Positions 28,335 through 39,049 of a DNA stretch of 64,000 nucleotides are shown piece after piece. This DNA is from Blattamonas nauphoetae (lineage: Eukaryota > Preaxostyla > Oxymonadida), in the NCBI GenBank assembly GCA_033064195.1, contig JARBJD010000236.1:54319-118318 (forward strand). Direction: 5' to 3'. Numbering within the stretch: the first letter of the stretch is position 1; each line of letters starts with the position of its first letter. A model generated the notes under the pieces. That model ran no database searches and was not told the origin of the DNA. It saw only the letters and a list, made by a program, of their open reading frames with translations. The position numbers were made by a program, and so were the translations under genes.

Positions 28335-30023
28335 ATGAACTCGCATATAACACATCTGACAAACAAAAGAACTGGAGCATCATCATTGACTGGAAATACA
28401 ACTGGATCAATCAAGTATACCAGAGATGACATTGGTCAAATTCAACAACAACTCATGTCTGAACATCACATTAATTATCTTCTGAATGATGGAGCACACA
28501 GTACTTCCATTCAGGAATTAAAACCATCAGAGAATTCACGATTCTACAAAGGACAGGAAATACTCATTCCATTGACTGGTAATCAGGACATTTGTCAAAT
28601 CGATGATTCCTTCATTACATTCACAATGACAGCGACATTGAAACTCAACAATTGGCAATGGGAAACTGGAAAAATTGGATCTTTGATGAATGAGAGAATA
28701 TTCATCTTTGTTGGACTCAAGCATTCAGCATCCATCTTTCGGAGTCTAACAGTTCTTCACAACAATCAGAGAATCATTAGCACAACAACTAATGATGTAT
28801 CCATGGAATCACACATCTACAATATGATCAAACCGAAGAGTCAATTAGAGAATCGAAAACACTCGCATACACCATGGCAAAATGCTTGGAATCATGATGA
28901 ATCGGTTGCTGGTGTTTATATTCCAATATCAGACTTCACAGGATTCAAAGTCACTAGTACTTTATGCGACAGTATTGATGTGCCAATCCGTGTGTCAATC
29001 AATCTTGAAGATCTTCTCATTTTCTCAGGTATGACTGACTATCCACGATGTCTATTTGGTGATCTGAAATTGAGTGTGTACATCAATGAGGATGCTTTTG
29101 TCTGCTGCCCTGTGAATCCTGAACTGACATTGAAAAATACACTATCATCACTCGTTACTGGAACAGCAGCAGCATCAAATATAAAAGGAGCAATTCAAAG
29201 TACTATTCAACACCGTCCCTTTTTTATGAATAATCTCGTAACCTCATGTACAAAGAATTTCGTTCAAATTGGTCAATCATTTCTCCAACCAACAGTTACC
29301 AAAGACACTTATCTCAATGCATCCAATGCTCTGACAAATGAACCTGCATACGTGGATCAATATATATCATTGAACATTCTTGATTATCAAATTGATGATG
29401 TGTATTGCATGAGTTCTGGATACAATATTAAAGACATTGCGAAAGAGAATCTGAAGCAGATGTACACAAATCGTCCTGGAACAATTCCAGCAGAGAAGAT
29501 CTCATTCTATCCATTTCAGAAGACACCAACAGCAACAGGAATTGATTGTACTCAGCAAATGGTTCTTGTGAATGCCAAGGATATTATGCTTCTCTTCCGT
29601 CACTACGATAATGAAATCACTTGTTTCCACAATCCAATGCAGAAGAACATCCAAGTGAATCTACAAAACAGATATTATCCAGAACAACCGACTACAACTA
29701 TTGGAGCTCGTTTCTACCAGTTCGCATTGTCGACTCTCAACCTTGATTCATACCTCACTGTTCCAGATGATTTGGAGCGATCACTTACAGATTCTCTCGT
29801 TGAAGAGAAACTCACTGGTGACGGAACATATCCTCGTGAAACAATGACAAGAGTGCGACCGATTCATGACAACACTGACTTCCTCTTGTGCTTCTCCACA
29901 CAGAGAAGTGGATGTCCAACGAACTGTAATGATTCAATCAGTTCCAGAGGTCAGAATGTTCCTGTAACTTTGAGATCTCAACCAATATATCAAGGGAATC
30001 TTGACACATACTACAATGTTTAA
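28335..30023 (+). CDS. capsid protein 1 (probable jelly-roll major capsid-like protein)
   Basis: 562 aa to the first stop TAA. It is beta-rich with no transmembrane segments. It shares a conserved framework with capsid protein 2 at 41308: an early strand pair (IPLTGNQDICQIDDSF), IFVGLKHSASIFRSL matching IFVGYKSSSDAIRDM, and DESVAGVYIPISDF matching DQSVCGFYYVPVN. Position after the two small virion-type genes and size match Maverick major capsid proteins with a double jelly roll, but the fold is inferred. Copies at 39392-41080 and reverse 53976-55664 are about 95-99% alike. In all copies the frame stays open for 59 codons beyond the TAA (see next entry). Copies differ mainly around residues 115-125 and 210-300. 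Confidence 0.7.
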   Translation: MNSHITHLTNKRTGASSLTGNTTGSIKYTRDDIGQIQQQLMSEHHINYLLNDGAHSTSIQELKPSENSRFYKGQEILIPLTGNQDICQIDDSFITFTMTATLKLNNWQWETGKIGSLMNERIFIFVGLKHSASIFRSLTVLHNNQRIISTTTNDVSMESHIYNMIKPKSQLENRKHSHTPWQNAWNHDESVAGVYIPISDFTGFKVTSTLCDSIDVPIRVSINLEDLLIFSGMTDYPRCLFGDLKLSVYINEDAFVCCPVNPELTLKNTLSSLVTGTAAASNIKGAIQSTIQHRPFFMNNLVTSCTKNFVQIGQSFLQPTVTKDTYLNASNALTNEPAYVDQYISLNILDYQIDDVYCMSSGYNIKDIAKENLKQMYTNRPGTIPAEKISFYPFQKTPTATGIDCTQQMVLVNAKDIMLLFRHYDNEITCFHNPMQKNIQVNLQNRYYPEQPTTTIGARFYQFALSTLNLDSYLTVPDDLERSLTDSLVEEKLTGDGTYPRETMTRVRPIHDNTDFLLCFSTQRSGCPTNCNDSISSRGQNVPVTLRSQPIYQGNLDTYYNV

Positions 30024-30203
30024 GACCCAAGTCAAAGTGGAGGAGATATGATAACATTTACTCATCCTCCAGCACCGATACTAGCGACTACTGCCACAAC
30101 GTGGTGGGTATTACGATATAGTAGTGGTGAACCAAGAGTCGAATACTATCCTAATCATACATTGAAAACATTACATACAGATTTAGGAATTATTCCAAAT
30201 TGA
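30024..30203 (+). other. conserved in-frame extension after the capsid-1 stop codon
   Basis: Fifty-nine sense codons follow the TAA in the same frame, ending at TGA 30201-30203. The decoded segment contains PPAPILATTATTWWVLRY and GEPRVEY, clearly resembling the C-terminus of capsid protein 2 (PPPPILALHQATYWLFWI and GQPRVRY). It is conserved at 41081-41260 and 53796-53975 (reverse). It could be reached by stop-codon readthrough; otherwise it is a recently lost C-terminus. Confidence 0.7.
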
Positions 30204-30230
30204 AAACGGTAAAAGAAAATAATGATATTA

Positions 30231-30250
30231 TATTTTTTATTTTTCTATAA
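30231..30250 (+). promoter_or_regulatory. T-rich promoter motif before capsid protein 2
   Basis: TATTTTTTATTTTTCTATAA followed by ATG; same at 41288-41307 and, reversed, at 53749-53768. Confidence 0.6.
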
Positions 30251-30380
30251 ATGAGAAGTATCAGATCAAATCAATCCAAACCAACATCGACATTAATTGA
30301 GCAAATTGAAGTGCAATCATATCTGCCGAAACAGTGGGATTCAGAACCTCACATCTACTCCATTCAAGAAGTGCATCCTT
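30251..30380 (+). pseudogene. capsid protein 2, truncated at an inversion breakpoint
   Basis: The first 43 codons match 41308 onward exactly, up to ...QEVHP. At about 30380 the sequence switches to the reverse strand of a polymerase gene. The ORF continues only as antisense nonsense. Confidence 0.9.
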
Positions 30381-33300
30381 CCTTCTCAATTGCTAATCCC
30401 AACAGCTTCTTCTCATCATCAACTCCTTTTTCAGGATTGGGAAACCATTCATATTTGTGTGCATCATAGAATTCTTTGTCAGCAATCACGTGTTCAAACT
30501 GTTGATGAATTCCAGCATTCGGATCACCTGCAATTGCCCAATATGCAGAGTCAGTGTCTCCTTCACAGAAGTGAATCTTATTCATGTCTAGGCATTTGTA
30601 CATGAAGTTGTAGATGAAATTCAGATACCAGAACTTGGCATTGTCGAGTGTGAATACTGCTTCTTGTAGACATGTTTTGCATGATGCTTTCTCTCTGTCT
30701 TCAATCACAATGTAGTTGTCCTCATTGATCTCTCTTGTCGCTACAAATCCTTTCATCATCTGTTTCAAATATGTTCTCTTCTCATTGCAGATTGTGATTG
30801 AGTTGTATTTCTCAGTGTTCATTCCATCGTATCCATAACTCCCATTCAAGTTGGTCTTACAGAATTGTTCCTTTCCTTTGTTTCCAACCTTCATTGCTTC
30901 TATTCGATCATTCATGAATGATGTCACAAATGGTTCGAATCCAGCATGTCTCGAGAACACTATCACACTCTTAATGTCATCAATAACGAAGTGGCAACAG
31001 TCGATGAGGAACCATAGATAGTATGTCGAAAAGAACATATACTGATCGTGAGTGCTCAAGAGTTGAGTCAGCTTCCGTTGTTTGTCATCAGTCTTCAATC
31101 CATGTTTCTTCATCAGTGAATATGTCTTCTCTCCAATGTTTTCTTCTGTCGTATTGACAATGATGTTTCTGAAGATTGGTGGGAAGTTAATGAAATCATT
31201 AATATGCTTCTCATCGATGTGTCCCCTCAGTTCTGCAACGAATAGTGTCTTCTGATTCTTGTCTTCAATGATCTTACGACATTCTTTATCTCCTGTTGCG
31301 GTGAATAAACATCTTCCTGGCATGTACATTCTGTGATTAGTGTATGGATTGTTCTTGTTCTTGATTGATGAGAAAGCACTTGGATAAAGAGAGTTGAAAT
31401 CAACACCACAGACATGAGTCATTTTATGTTCTGTGTCCTTGGAGATAACTTTTCCATCTTCATATGTGAAGTGATTGATTGGAGTCACGTCTTTGATGTT
31501 CTGTCTGTGCTGAACATTCGATAATCCACCAGTCACTGCTGCTCTCAGTTTATGGTAGGTCTGCTCATGTGTCAGAGTCATAGGTAATGATTTCCAGATA
31601 CAGTACTTCTTCAGTTGAATTCTCAATCTTGTGAGATGTTCATCTTTGTCTGACTTGTATGTGTTGCAGTAGTCACAGCAGATCTTAACGTTCTCTTTTG
31701 AATGTCCTTTCGAATTGTCGATTCGATCCAGTGTTGGTCGCACTGCTTGTGAGAAGTGACTCTTGCAGATATAGCACACTCTCTTGCACTGTTGAACGAA
31801 CCACTCATAGTCTGCTTCAGTGACATTTTTATCAGTACTGCGATGAGCTTTCTGGTCTTGATAGATGTACGATGCAACCTTGTACTTCCAGTTTTGCTTG
31901 GTGATTTTTATTTCTCCAGATTGATCCACTCCATTGAAATCATCGTCGATATCAAAGTCTTTGTAGGCATATGCATACTTGATTGCAGAAGCATTTGCTG
32001 ACAGTGAGAGATTGTGCAACATATCCACTTTGTATTGGAAGTTCAGATCAATCAGATTGTCCAGAGGTGCAATCATACATTCGACGTCTCTGATGTTGTA
32101 GAATTTCAGGTAGTCCCATCTGTTCTTGAATCCTTGCTTCTTCCAATCATCAAGGTACATTTGGTAATCAGTGTCTGACATTTCACTGTTGTTCAGACTG
32201 GAGTAGAATTCATATTTGGAGAATGGTTCTTGTTTGTTTAGTACTGTGTCGTAATCTGATGAATCAAATGACTCGTATGCAAAGAATGATTTCTGGAGTG
32301 TAGTGTTTCCTCCGAAAGCTTTGACTGCACTATCCAAAGTCATTGGTCCTGTGTATGACATCATGTCAATCAAGCGAAGCACCTGTTGTGTCTTCTCATG
32401 TCTGATCAATACCTGCTTGTACTTCGTTGTGGATCCAAGGAAGCTTACCACTTTCCAATCCTTGTCAACGAGATCACGAAAGATGAGATTGATGTCGAAT
32501 CTGGAACTGTTGAATCCAATCACACTGACTTCATTTTGTGAGGGTATTTCCGGGTCTTCGTAGTAGTTGTCATCTCGTACTGTCTCAGCATATCTGAAGA
32601 GTTCTCTGATCCATTGCTTCACAAAGTCCTTTCCATCTCGAAGATCAAAGTAGATTGACTTCACACCTGATTTTGTTTTGATTGCAGATGCAACGGAGAG
32701 AGGCTTCAAGTGTGAGATCAGTTGTGTGTTGTCATCAGAGAATAGATTGTCAAGAATGAGATCTTCCATCGTTTCGAAATCGTATGTGATGTAGTATTGT
32801 GTTGGTTTGAATTCGTCTTGTCTCTTGTGTGCCATCAGAAATTCAAACGTTCTGTTGTTGAGAATGTGCGGAACATACGGTCTTGGAGTTTTATCGAGTG
32901 AGATCTTCTTCACATGTTTTCCATCAAGTTCTTTGCACTCTCTGAGATGCTTCTCAAAATCTCTGCTGTAGTTTTTATTCTTCACTTGGAATCCTCTTGA
33001 CTGACAATATGGACAGAGTTTGTATCCAGTGATTTTCTCAGGATCCACAATGAACATCACATGAACGAGTGTGGCTGTTAATGGAATCATCAGAAGTGGG
33101 AGAACTCTTGCATCGTAATTTTCGTTGACATACGATTGACTGAGGAAGTAACGACCCCTTTGGGGGTCACTAGTCGAACTAGAGTTCGGGTACTTCTTCT
33201 TGTCTTCATCGTATTCATAAATGTAAACTGTGATGTTGAACTTCATCATTGCTTTCTCAATGTCACAAGCAATATCAAACCCAGGATAATTCTGAAGATG

Positions 33301-34467
33301 TGGAGTCAATTGTCGAGATTGGAGATGAGTGAGATTCATCCATTGTGCGAACAATCTGTAGGCTTCACTGTTCCTCATATTGATTGATATTTTCTTACCT
33401 TGAACTTCAGGAAGTGTGAGGAATGATAGTGCTTGAAAGAAGCAGATATTGTACTCAGAATCAATGTACCGAACGTTTCTCGTTTTGATGTGTTCTGTGA
33501 GAATTGCATTGGCTTTTCCTGCGACTGGGAATCGATAGACTGCAACTAGAATGGAGTGGAATGCGATGTACATTGTCTTCGTATCCATTAGTGTTCTCTC
33601 TTGTGATTCCTTGATCAAATTGAATGCATACTTCGAATACTCATTGATGTCGCCTGAACTTCTGATCACAGTTGGGAAGCTCTTCGATGTGTTCTCCAGT
33701 TCTGGTCTGAAGTCATTGTATGTTGTCTCATCTTTGTCTTTTCTCTCGATGATCTTTCCAAAGTCAAGACTGATCTTGAATGGATGATCCTTCTCTTTGT
33801 CGAACACTGCTTTGATGAAGGTTGTAATTTCGTCAACGTTCTTCAAGTGATTGTGGAAGTACAACTGATATGGTTTTCCATTATCTTCAACCTTCTCAAC
33901 CTCATTCTTTTTGAACTTCCTTCGTGCATTCATGAGACAAGAATTGAATGCTGCTTTGTCACGTGGTTCAGCAAGTAGAATACATTCTTCAAATCCCTCA
34001 AATGTCTGCACTTCTCTTTTTTCCATCTGTTCATTTTTCTTTTGTATGATCAGTAGATTCTTCATCCAATGATCCATCAGCTTCTCTTCAATTGATTTCA
34101 GCTTCCACGTCATTTTGAACACCTGCTTCTTCAGTTCATCTTTGTTCACTCTTGGATTGTCTTTCATGATTTGCATTCTTGCTTTGCTGTCTTCTTCATT
34201 CATCATTGCATTGTTATTGTGCTCTTCCAGTTTGTGAATAAAATCATCGATCTGATAGTTGGTAATATTCCTTATCTCTCCTTCAAAATGGAGATCTGGA
34301 TTCTTGAGCATTGACAGGAGATATGCACGATGATGTTGGTAGTTTCTAATGTTTGGATTGTATGTTCGATCATAGCCATGTTCATCCTTGAATTCAAAGG
34401 TGGTGTTTGGAAATAGTGTTCTAATTTTCGTGATGCTGTCTGTGACAAATTTCAGTGTCGCCGCCAT
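30381..34467 (-). pseudogene. polB: DNA polymerase B, nearly full-length but truncated at its C-terminus
   Basis: The longest polymerase in the window, open for about 1362 codons before the breakpoint at 30381. All core motifs are present: C2HC finger (485-511), ExoI Asp563/Glu565, ExoII 653-658, ExoIII Tyr790/Asp794, an HNH-like insert (CYIC 898-901, LDRIDN 913-918, CCDYCNTYKSD about 930-940), palm A DFNSLYPS (Asp1023), palm B KTNLNGSYGYD (Lys1204) and palm C EGDTDS (Asp1304, Asp1306). Missing is about the last 110 residues (thumb side) compared with 22350-22684. It may retain partial activity but is probably inactive. The start TAGTAAATG follows a T-rich motif. Mirror copy at 60725. Confidence 0.85.
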
Positions 34468-34510
34468 TTACTACAAATTAAAAAATCCGAAAATAAAAAA
34501 AGTTGAGCGT

Positions 34511-34900
34511 TTATTTCTGTTTTCTCTGATGGGGCTTTATCGTTGCCTTGAACCAGGAATCAAGTCTAATTCTGAACACTTCACTTCCGCCAATCTCTCG
34601 ATATGTGAATGGAACCAGAACTTTGGTGTACTCACCTACGAGCTCACAATTGTATTTCTTCAATTCATTTTCGACGAATGATTGAGTGTAGTGTCGACGT
34701 TTTGCGATGTGTGGTCGGTTTCCTTGATTCCACAACTTTGGTTTTATTCTCCATTCAACTCCCTCATGAACATACGTCACCGGGACATAATTTCTGACAT
34801 ACTCAGAGACTAGCGAACAGTTCTCTTCTCTCATTGATTCAATTAATGCTTGTTCTGAACGTACTCGACGTCTTTCGTTGAACATCTCAGTTGGATTCAT
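34511..34900 (-). CDS. 129-aa Maverick protein with two internal repeats (copy 2)
   Basis: Nearly identical to 11744-12133, with a few substitutions (for example NYVPVTY, DSWFKAT). Intact, from TATTAAATG to TAA, 43 bases upstream of the polymerase start on the same strand, as in the other copies. The conserved spacing suggests an early-expressed pair at the TIR-proximal end. Confidence 0.75.
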   Translation of the reverse strand: MNPTEMFNERRRVRSEQALIESMREENCSLVSEYVRNYVPVTYVHEGVEWRIKPKLWNQGNRPHIAKRRHYTQSFVENELKKYNCELVGEYTKVLVPFTYREIGGSEVFRIRLDSWFKATIKPHQRKQK

Positions 34901-37854
34901 TTAATACAAATTAAAAAATTCAAAAATAAAATTTCAATCGTTGTTTTATCGTTGGTGATCTTTCGAGACTTCAATTCTGCCTTCGATGGGTTCGATCAGT
35001 CTTGTTCGATCAGAGAAAGTCCTTCAATGGGACTCGATCCTCTCATTTCGTTCCTGATGGTTCTTTCCCGTTTGATTTAGGTGTGTTATGCTTTCTCCTT
35101 TCACATTTGTTCTCTTTTCTTTTTTGACATCTCATTCTTGTTCTCGATCCTTCACTTTTTTCTGTCTCTCTCGTTCAGGTACATCACATTGTTTTATGAA
35201 CGGTGGTTTCATTCCCGACTTGGTTTGAACAGGTTTGCTCCATTTTTGAATTCATTCTTTCCTAAAACTTACTTATGTACCAACGCCGATCAAACCGAAA
35301 GTGGACCTGAAGATCAGGTACACAGATGCGTTTTATCTCCCAAAAGTTTGTGTCACAACCGGAACAACACAGGAATTCTCTGATTTTTTGTTCATCTTTT
35401 CATAAAACATCTTCATGTACTCGATCTGTGTGATCATCAAACTCAGGTACACTATTGCGTCTTATGACCAGAAAGTGCTGTTCACTGAATATTTGAAACA
35501 GGTTTGCTCTCTTTTTTGTATTATCTCTTTATAAGACACAATGACGTACCAGAATTTTCACTTCACTTTTGACATTCTCTTTTCTGGTACAACACTTCAC
35601 TTTATCCTCTCATTTTCACTTCATTGTCAGTTTTTTTTCATTGTCTCTCACTTTTTTACAAAATTAAAATTTAAAATGACGTGAACAAAATTTTGATCCT
35701 CATCTTTGCTCAAAAAACTAGGTGATTCATCGATAAAATTGTATGCGTTGGTACACCACTTTGTTTTACTTTCATTCAACTTTCATTTCACTTTTTACAC
35801 TTCACCACTCTTCGATTTGTGCTCTTCATTTTTTCTAAAACACAACGGTGTACCAACAAAACGTGATCTGAAGTGATCGTCCAGATCAGGTACACCACTT
35901 CACCTTATCGTTTCATTTCACAACTATTTGATTTCAATTCTCTTTTTTTTCAAAACAAGGTAGAACACAGAACTAAAAATGTTTGATCGTCAAGATAAAA
36001 ATGAACTGTAAGATCTGGTACATGAATGTGTTTTATCACTTCAAACCTTGTTTCACTTCACAATTTTGTTCTCTTTATTGACATTTTTGCTCTAATCTTT
36101 CATAAAACAAAGTGGTGTACCAACGAGACTCAATCTGAAATGATCGCGAAGATCTGGTACATGAATGTGTTTTATCGTTTAGTTCTCACTTCAATCATTG
36201 TTTTTTACTCTTGTTTTCTGAAATTTTGATGAACGCGTTCATAAGGTGAAGTGGTGTACCAACGAAGTGAGAAAAACAATGATTGGAGAGATCTGGTACG
36301 TCACTTCACTTTATCGTTGCTAACATTGTTTCACTTCACACTTTTACTCTAATTAGAAACATTTTGGTCAAACCCGTTCATAAAGTGAAGTGGTGTACCA
36401 ACGAAATGCGAAAAACAATGATCGTTCAGATCTGGTACGAGATTTTGTTTTATCGTTTACTTTTCACTTCACTCACTCTTTTTTTCTCTTTGTTTGTGAA
36501 ATTTGTCTGAACACGTTCGTAAATCTCAATACTTACCCACCATTTTCACTATTTCCATTTCACCATTCACTATCATACTTGCCCACTTCATTTTAGCTTC
36601 ATTCACCTTCATTTGGTCTAATTAAGAGAAAAAGTCGACGAAAAATGAGTTGTTGTGATGTGCTCGTGAGGTGTAGACGGTCGAAAGAATGCTCGTGAGA
36701 TTGGTGAAGTGACGAGGAAAGTCGAAGTCATTAAAGTGAAAACCAGACGAGCGAAATGAGCAGTGAAAAGCGTTGAAGTGGCTGTGCATGAAACAAACAA
36801 GATCAAAAGTTGAGTGTGAGAAACATGAAAAACCAACATTATGAAAAAACTAGTCGTCAAAAGTGTCGCGAAAATTCAGTACTCCCTCCTCGAAAGGTGA
36901 GAAAGAAGATGTGATGTGAGAAAATCGGGGCAAAAATCGAAATGAGTGAAAAGTTGGTGAAAATGTGGTGCAAAAAAGGTGCGTGTAAAAAAAGACGACT
37001 ATGAAGGTGAGGTGGTCGGAAACCTAGGAAAAGCGTCGGAAGGACGCGAATGCGAAGAAAACGAAAAATCTAACGCAAAAAACGAAAACTGACGAAAAAA
37101 GTGGTGAAAGATGAGGTGCAAAAGTGAACGTTCGAAGAGCCGCCAAAAGGCGACTCCGAGTGAAATGAAGTGTAAAAACGCAAATAGGAGGCAAAAGTGA
37201 TCCTAAAAAGTGAAGTGCTGGAAGCGCATACATTTTTTTTAAAATTCGGAGAAACTCGAAAAATGGAATATGGGTTGATCTAGAAAAATCCCGATCCGGC
37301 CTTGATCTAACCAAAAATCCCAAAAGTGTTTTTTATCGCGAACTTCACCTTCTGAAATCGATTTTGTAATTTTAGAAGGTGTTTGAGGTGTGTTTGAGCC
37401 ATATAGCAGCAGTTTTAAGCAAGTTCTGAAAATCGACTTTTTGGTCCATTTTTTGACCACTGTTCGGTACGTAGCTCCGCGAATTCTCAACCGATCTTCA
37501 TCGGGATTGTTTTGATCGACGACTCACATCGTCCCCGACATTTTAGAAATTTTTTTAGATTTTTTCGAAATGGTTCTCAAGTTGGATTCACTTTGTTCGA
37601 GCTCAAAAGAGAAAAACCATCGAAAAAAGTGACAATATTTTTGGAATATGACAAAAATTTGCTTCAAAATTGACGCTTAAAATGAGTGTGAAATATTGGA
37701 CATATTTCTGGAATTTAGGTCAAATATTGGCATCATTGAAATGGCCTAAATTCCTTTTAATACAAGATTTAGAAATGGTCAATCGGAATTGACTTTTCGT
37801 TTCTGATTTCAACGACTATTTCAATCTGGTTCCCAAATCGTCTACTATACTACT
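34760..37854 (-). repeat. Maverick terminal inverted repeat (copy 2, reverse)
   Basis: Ends exactly at 37854 with the reverse complement of AGTAGTATAG. Immediately outside is the interior of a Maverick 320-aa gene, not host DNA. It is closest to the TIR at 57202-60432 (both lack the CACTTCAAAAACACC variant of copies 1 and 3 in the 9860/48560 region). Confidence 0.85.
35190..36480. repeat. dyad array in TIR copy 2
   Basis: Reverse-oriented version of the array at 10190-11405, about ten units with the GGTACACCACTTCACCTTAT half-site. One extra unit near 36385-36465 is absent from copy 1. Confidence 0.8.
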
Positions 37855-37956
37855 GATGAGGATATCAGTGGATACCAATCTGAAATGCCTGGGTATTATC
37901 GATTTGCACAGTTGGACAGTTCTGGAATGGGAGCTATAGATCGAGCAGAAATGTGA
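37855..37956 (+). pseudogene. C-terminal remnant of the 320-aa gene
   Basis: Thirty-three codons plus TGA matching 26775-26875, starting GATGAGGATATC exactly at the outer end of TIR copy 2. The 5' part of the gene is absent because the TIR abuts it. Marks insertion of one Maverick into another. Confidence 0.85.
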
Positions 37957-37999
37957 ATTTAAAAACATTAATATATATTTTTTATTTTTATAGAAAGTG

Positions 38000-38590
38000 A
38001 TGCAACCAATTCTAAGTTGTCAATTTACGAAACACACAAGTTCTTCTTCAGTACCAACATCAATCACCAACAATGTCATCATCGAGGATAGGAGCAAAGC
38101 TGGCGTAGATAATAGAGGATCGAAGATGGAGATGGAAAGAGTGTGCTCTGAACCTGTGGTATCCAATGAACGTGGAGCTTACGATCCACCACTGGAGACA
38201 TATCCATCAGCACCAATTCAGAGTCGTTCTATACCACTAAGAGAATATACATCAAATATCACGGCATTCAAAGATCAGCTCCTGCTCGTCTACAAGAATG
38301 CATTCGCGTGCGAAAAGAAGTTGTTGAATAATCTCATTGAACCGTCGAAGAAACTGATCACAAACCAAAGTGATTTATGTGCTCTGATTGCGACACTCAC
38401 TGGGATCAACGCTGTGGTGATCGAACTGGATGATTTGTCTGACAAGTGCCTATGTCTGAATAAACTCCCAATCTTTCGAACAATTTTCAAGATCCTTGTT
38501 GGTGGAAAAGACATGAGTATTGCCTACAATGAAGCATACAACACAATTCTCAATTATGGCATTTCTCTGACGAAAGCAATTCCCCGTTAG
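38000..38590 (+). CDS. 196-aa structural-block protein (copy 2)
   Basis: Same protein as 26919-27509, with two or three residue changes (NITAF, INAVVIEL, CLCLNK). Promoter motif and post-stop hairpin (38596-38613) are conserved. Intact. Confidence 0.7.
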   Translation: MQPILSCQFTKHTSSSSVPTSITNNVIIEDRSKAGVDNRGSKMEMERVCSEPVVSNERGAYDPPLETYPSAPIQSRSIPLREYTSNITAFKDQLLLVYKNAFACEKKLLNNLIEPSKKLITNQSDLCALIATLTGINAVVIELDDLSDKCLCLNKLPIFRTIFKILVGGKDMSIAYNEAYNTILNYGISLTKAIPR

Positions 38591-38661
38591 GGCAGAAATC
38601 TCTTCTGAGATTATTTCCTCGTTAAAATTATAAATGAATTGTATTTTTTATTTTTACATAA

Positions 38662-39012
38662 ATGGCACCAGGAAGTTTCAACAAACTCAAAAATATCGGC
38701 AAGCAATTCTTTCAATTCATCAAACCTCTAGCTCCAACATTACTTCAAGTCGGTGGTGGATTGCTCTCTCAAACGAACAGTAAATTCGGACAAACCGCGG
38801 GTGGAATACTCAATGGATTAGGAGGAATGATGGACGTTTATCAACAAAATAAGGCGATCAATCGAGCACCTCAACAACCACTCGACCCCAGTCGGGTTCG
38901 AAGCCTTGCAGAGGCAAGACAGATGATCGAGTACGAACCACCTCGAAATGGACGATACTCCAATGATGATATGCCAATCTCGTCGAATTCCAAAATCCAA
39001 TTCAAAGGATAA
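38662..39012 (+). CDS. 116-aa small glycine-rich structural protein (copy 2)
   Basis: Matches 27622-27966 at both ends; the middle reads NKAINRAPQQPLDPSRV. Directly preceded by GTATTTTTTATTTTTACATAAATG, the standard promoter arrangement, unlike the first copy, which has extra sequence between motif and ATG. Possible membrane-active minor virion protein by composition. Confidence 0.65.
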   Translation: MAPGSFNKLKNIGKQFFQFIKPLAPTLLQVGGGLLSQTNSKFGQTAGGILNGLGGMMDVYQQNKAINRAPQQPLDPSRVRSLAEARQMIEYEPPRNGRYSNDDMPISSNSKIQFKG

Positions 39013-39049
39013 TAAGTCACTAGTATTCAAATATTTTTATTTTCCTAAA

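Larger units (their letters stand above)
8789..37854. mobile_element. composite Maverick/Polinton: left half plus an inverted left end
   Basis: Both extremities are the same TIR (AGTAGTATAGTAGACGATTT at 8789; its reverse complement ends at 37854). The 5'-AG start is typical of Mavericks. Between them lie the polymerase, integrase, ATPase and capsid genes. The interior is chimeric: at 30380/30381 the capsid-2 gene (plus strand) is broken and fused to the 3' side of a polymerase gene on the minus strand. Both ends are therefore the polymerase-side end of the element. The flanks do not share an obvious 6-bp duplication (host at 8783-8788, Maverick 320-aa gene at 37855), so this is not a simple insertion. 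Confidence 0.85.

Noticed and set aside
12228-34700. Antisense ORFs of 60-100 aa along the polymerase copies
   Set aside because: They are shadows of the coding frame, repeated with each copy, without promoters.
8789-37854. Free protist or giant-virus genome segment instead of a Maverick
   Set aside because: Long TIRs with AG termini, rve integrase and host genes on both sides indicate integrated Maverick elements.
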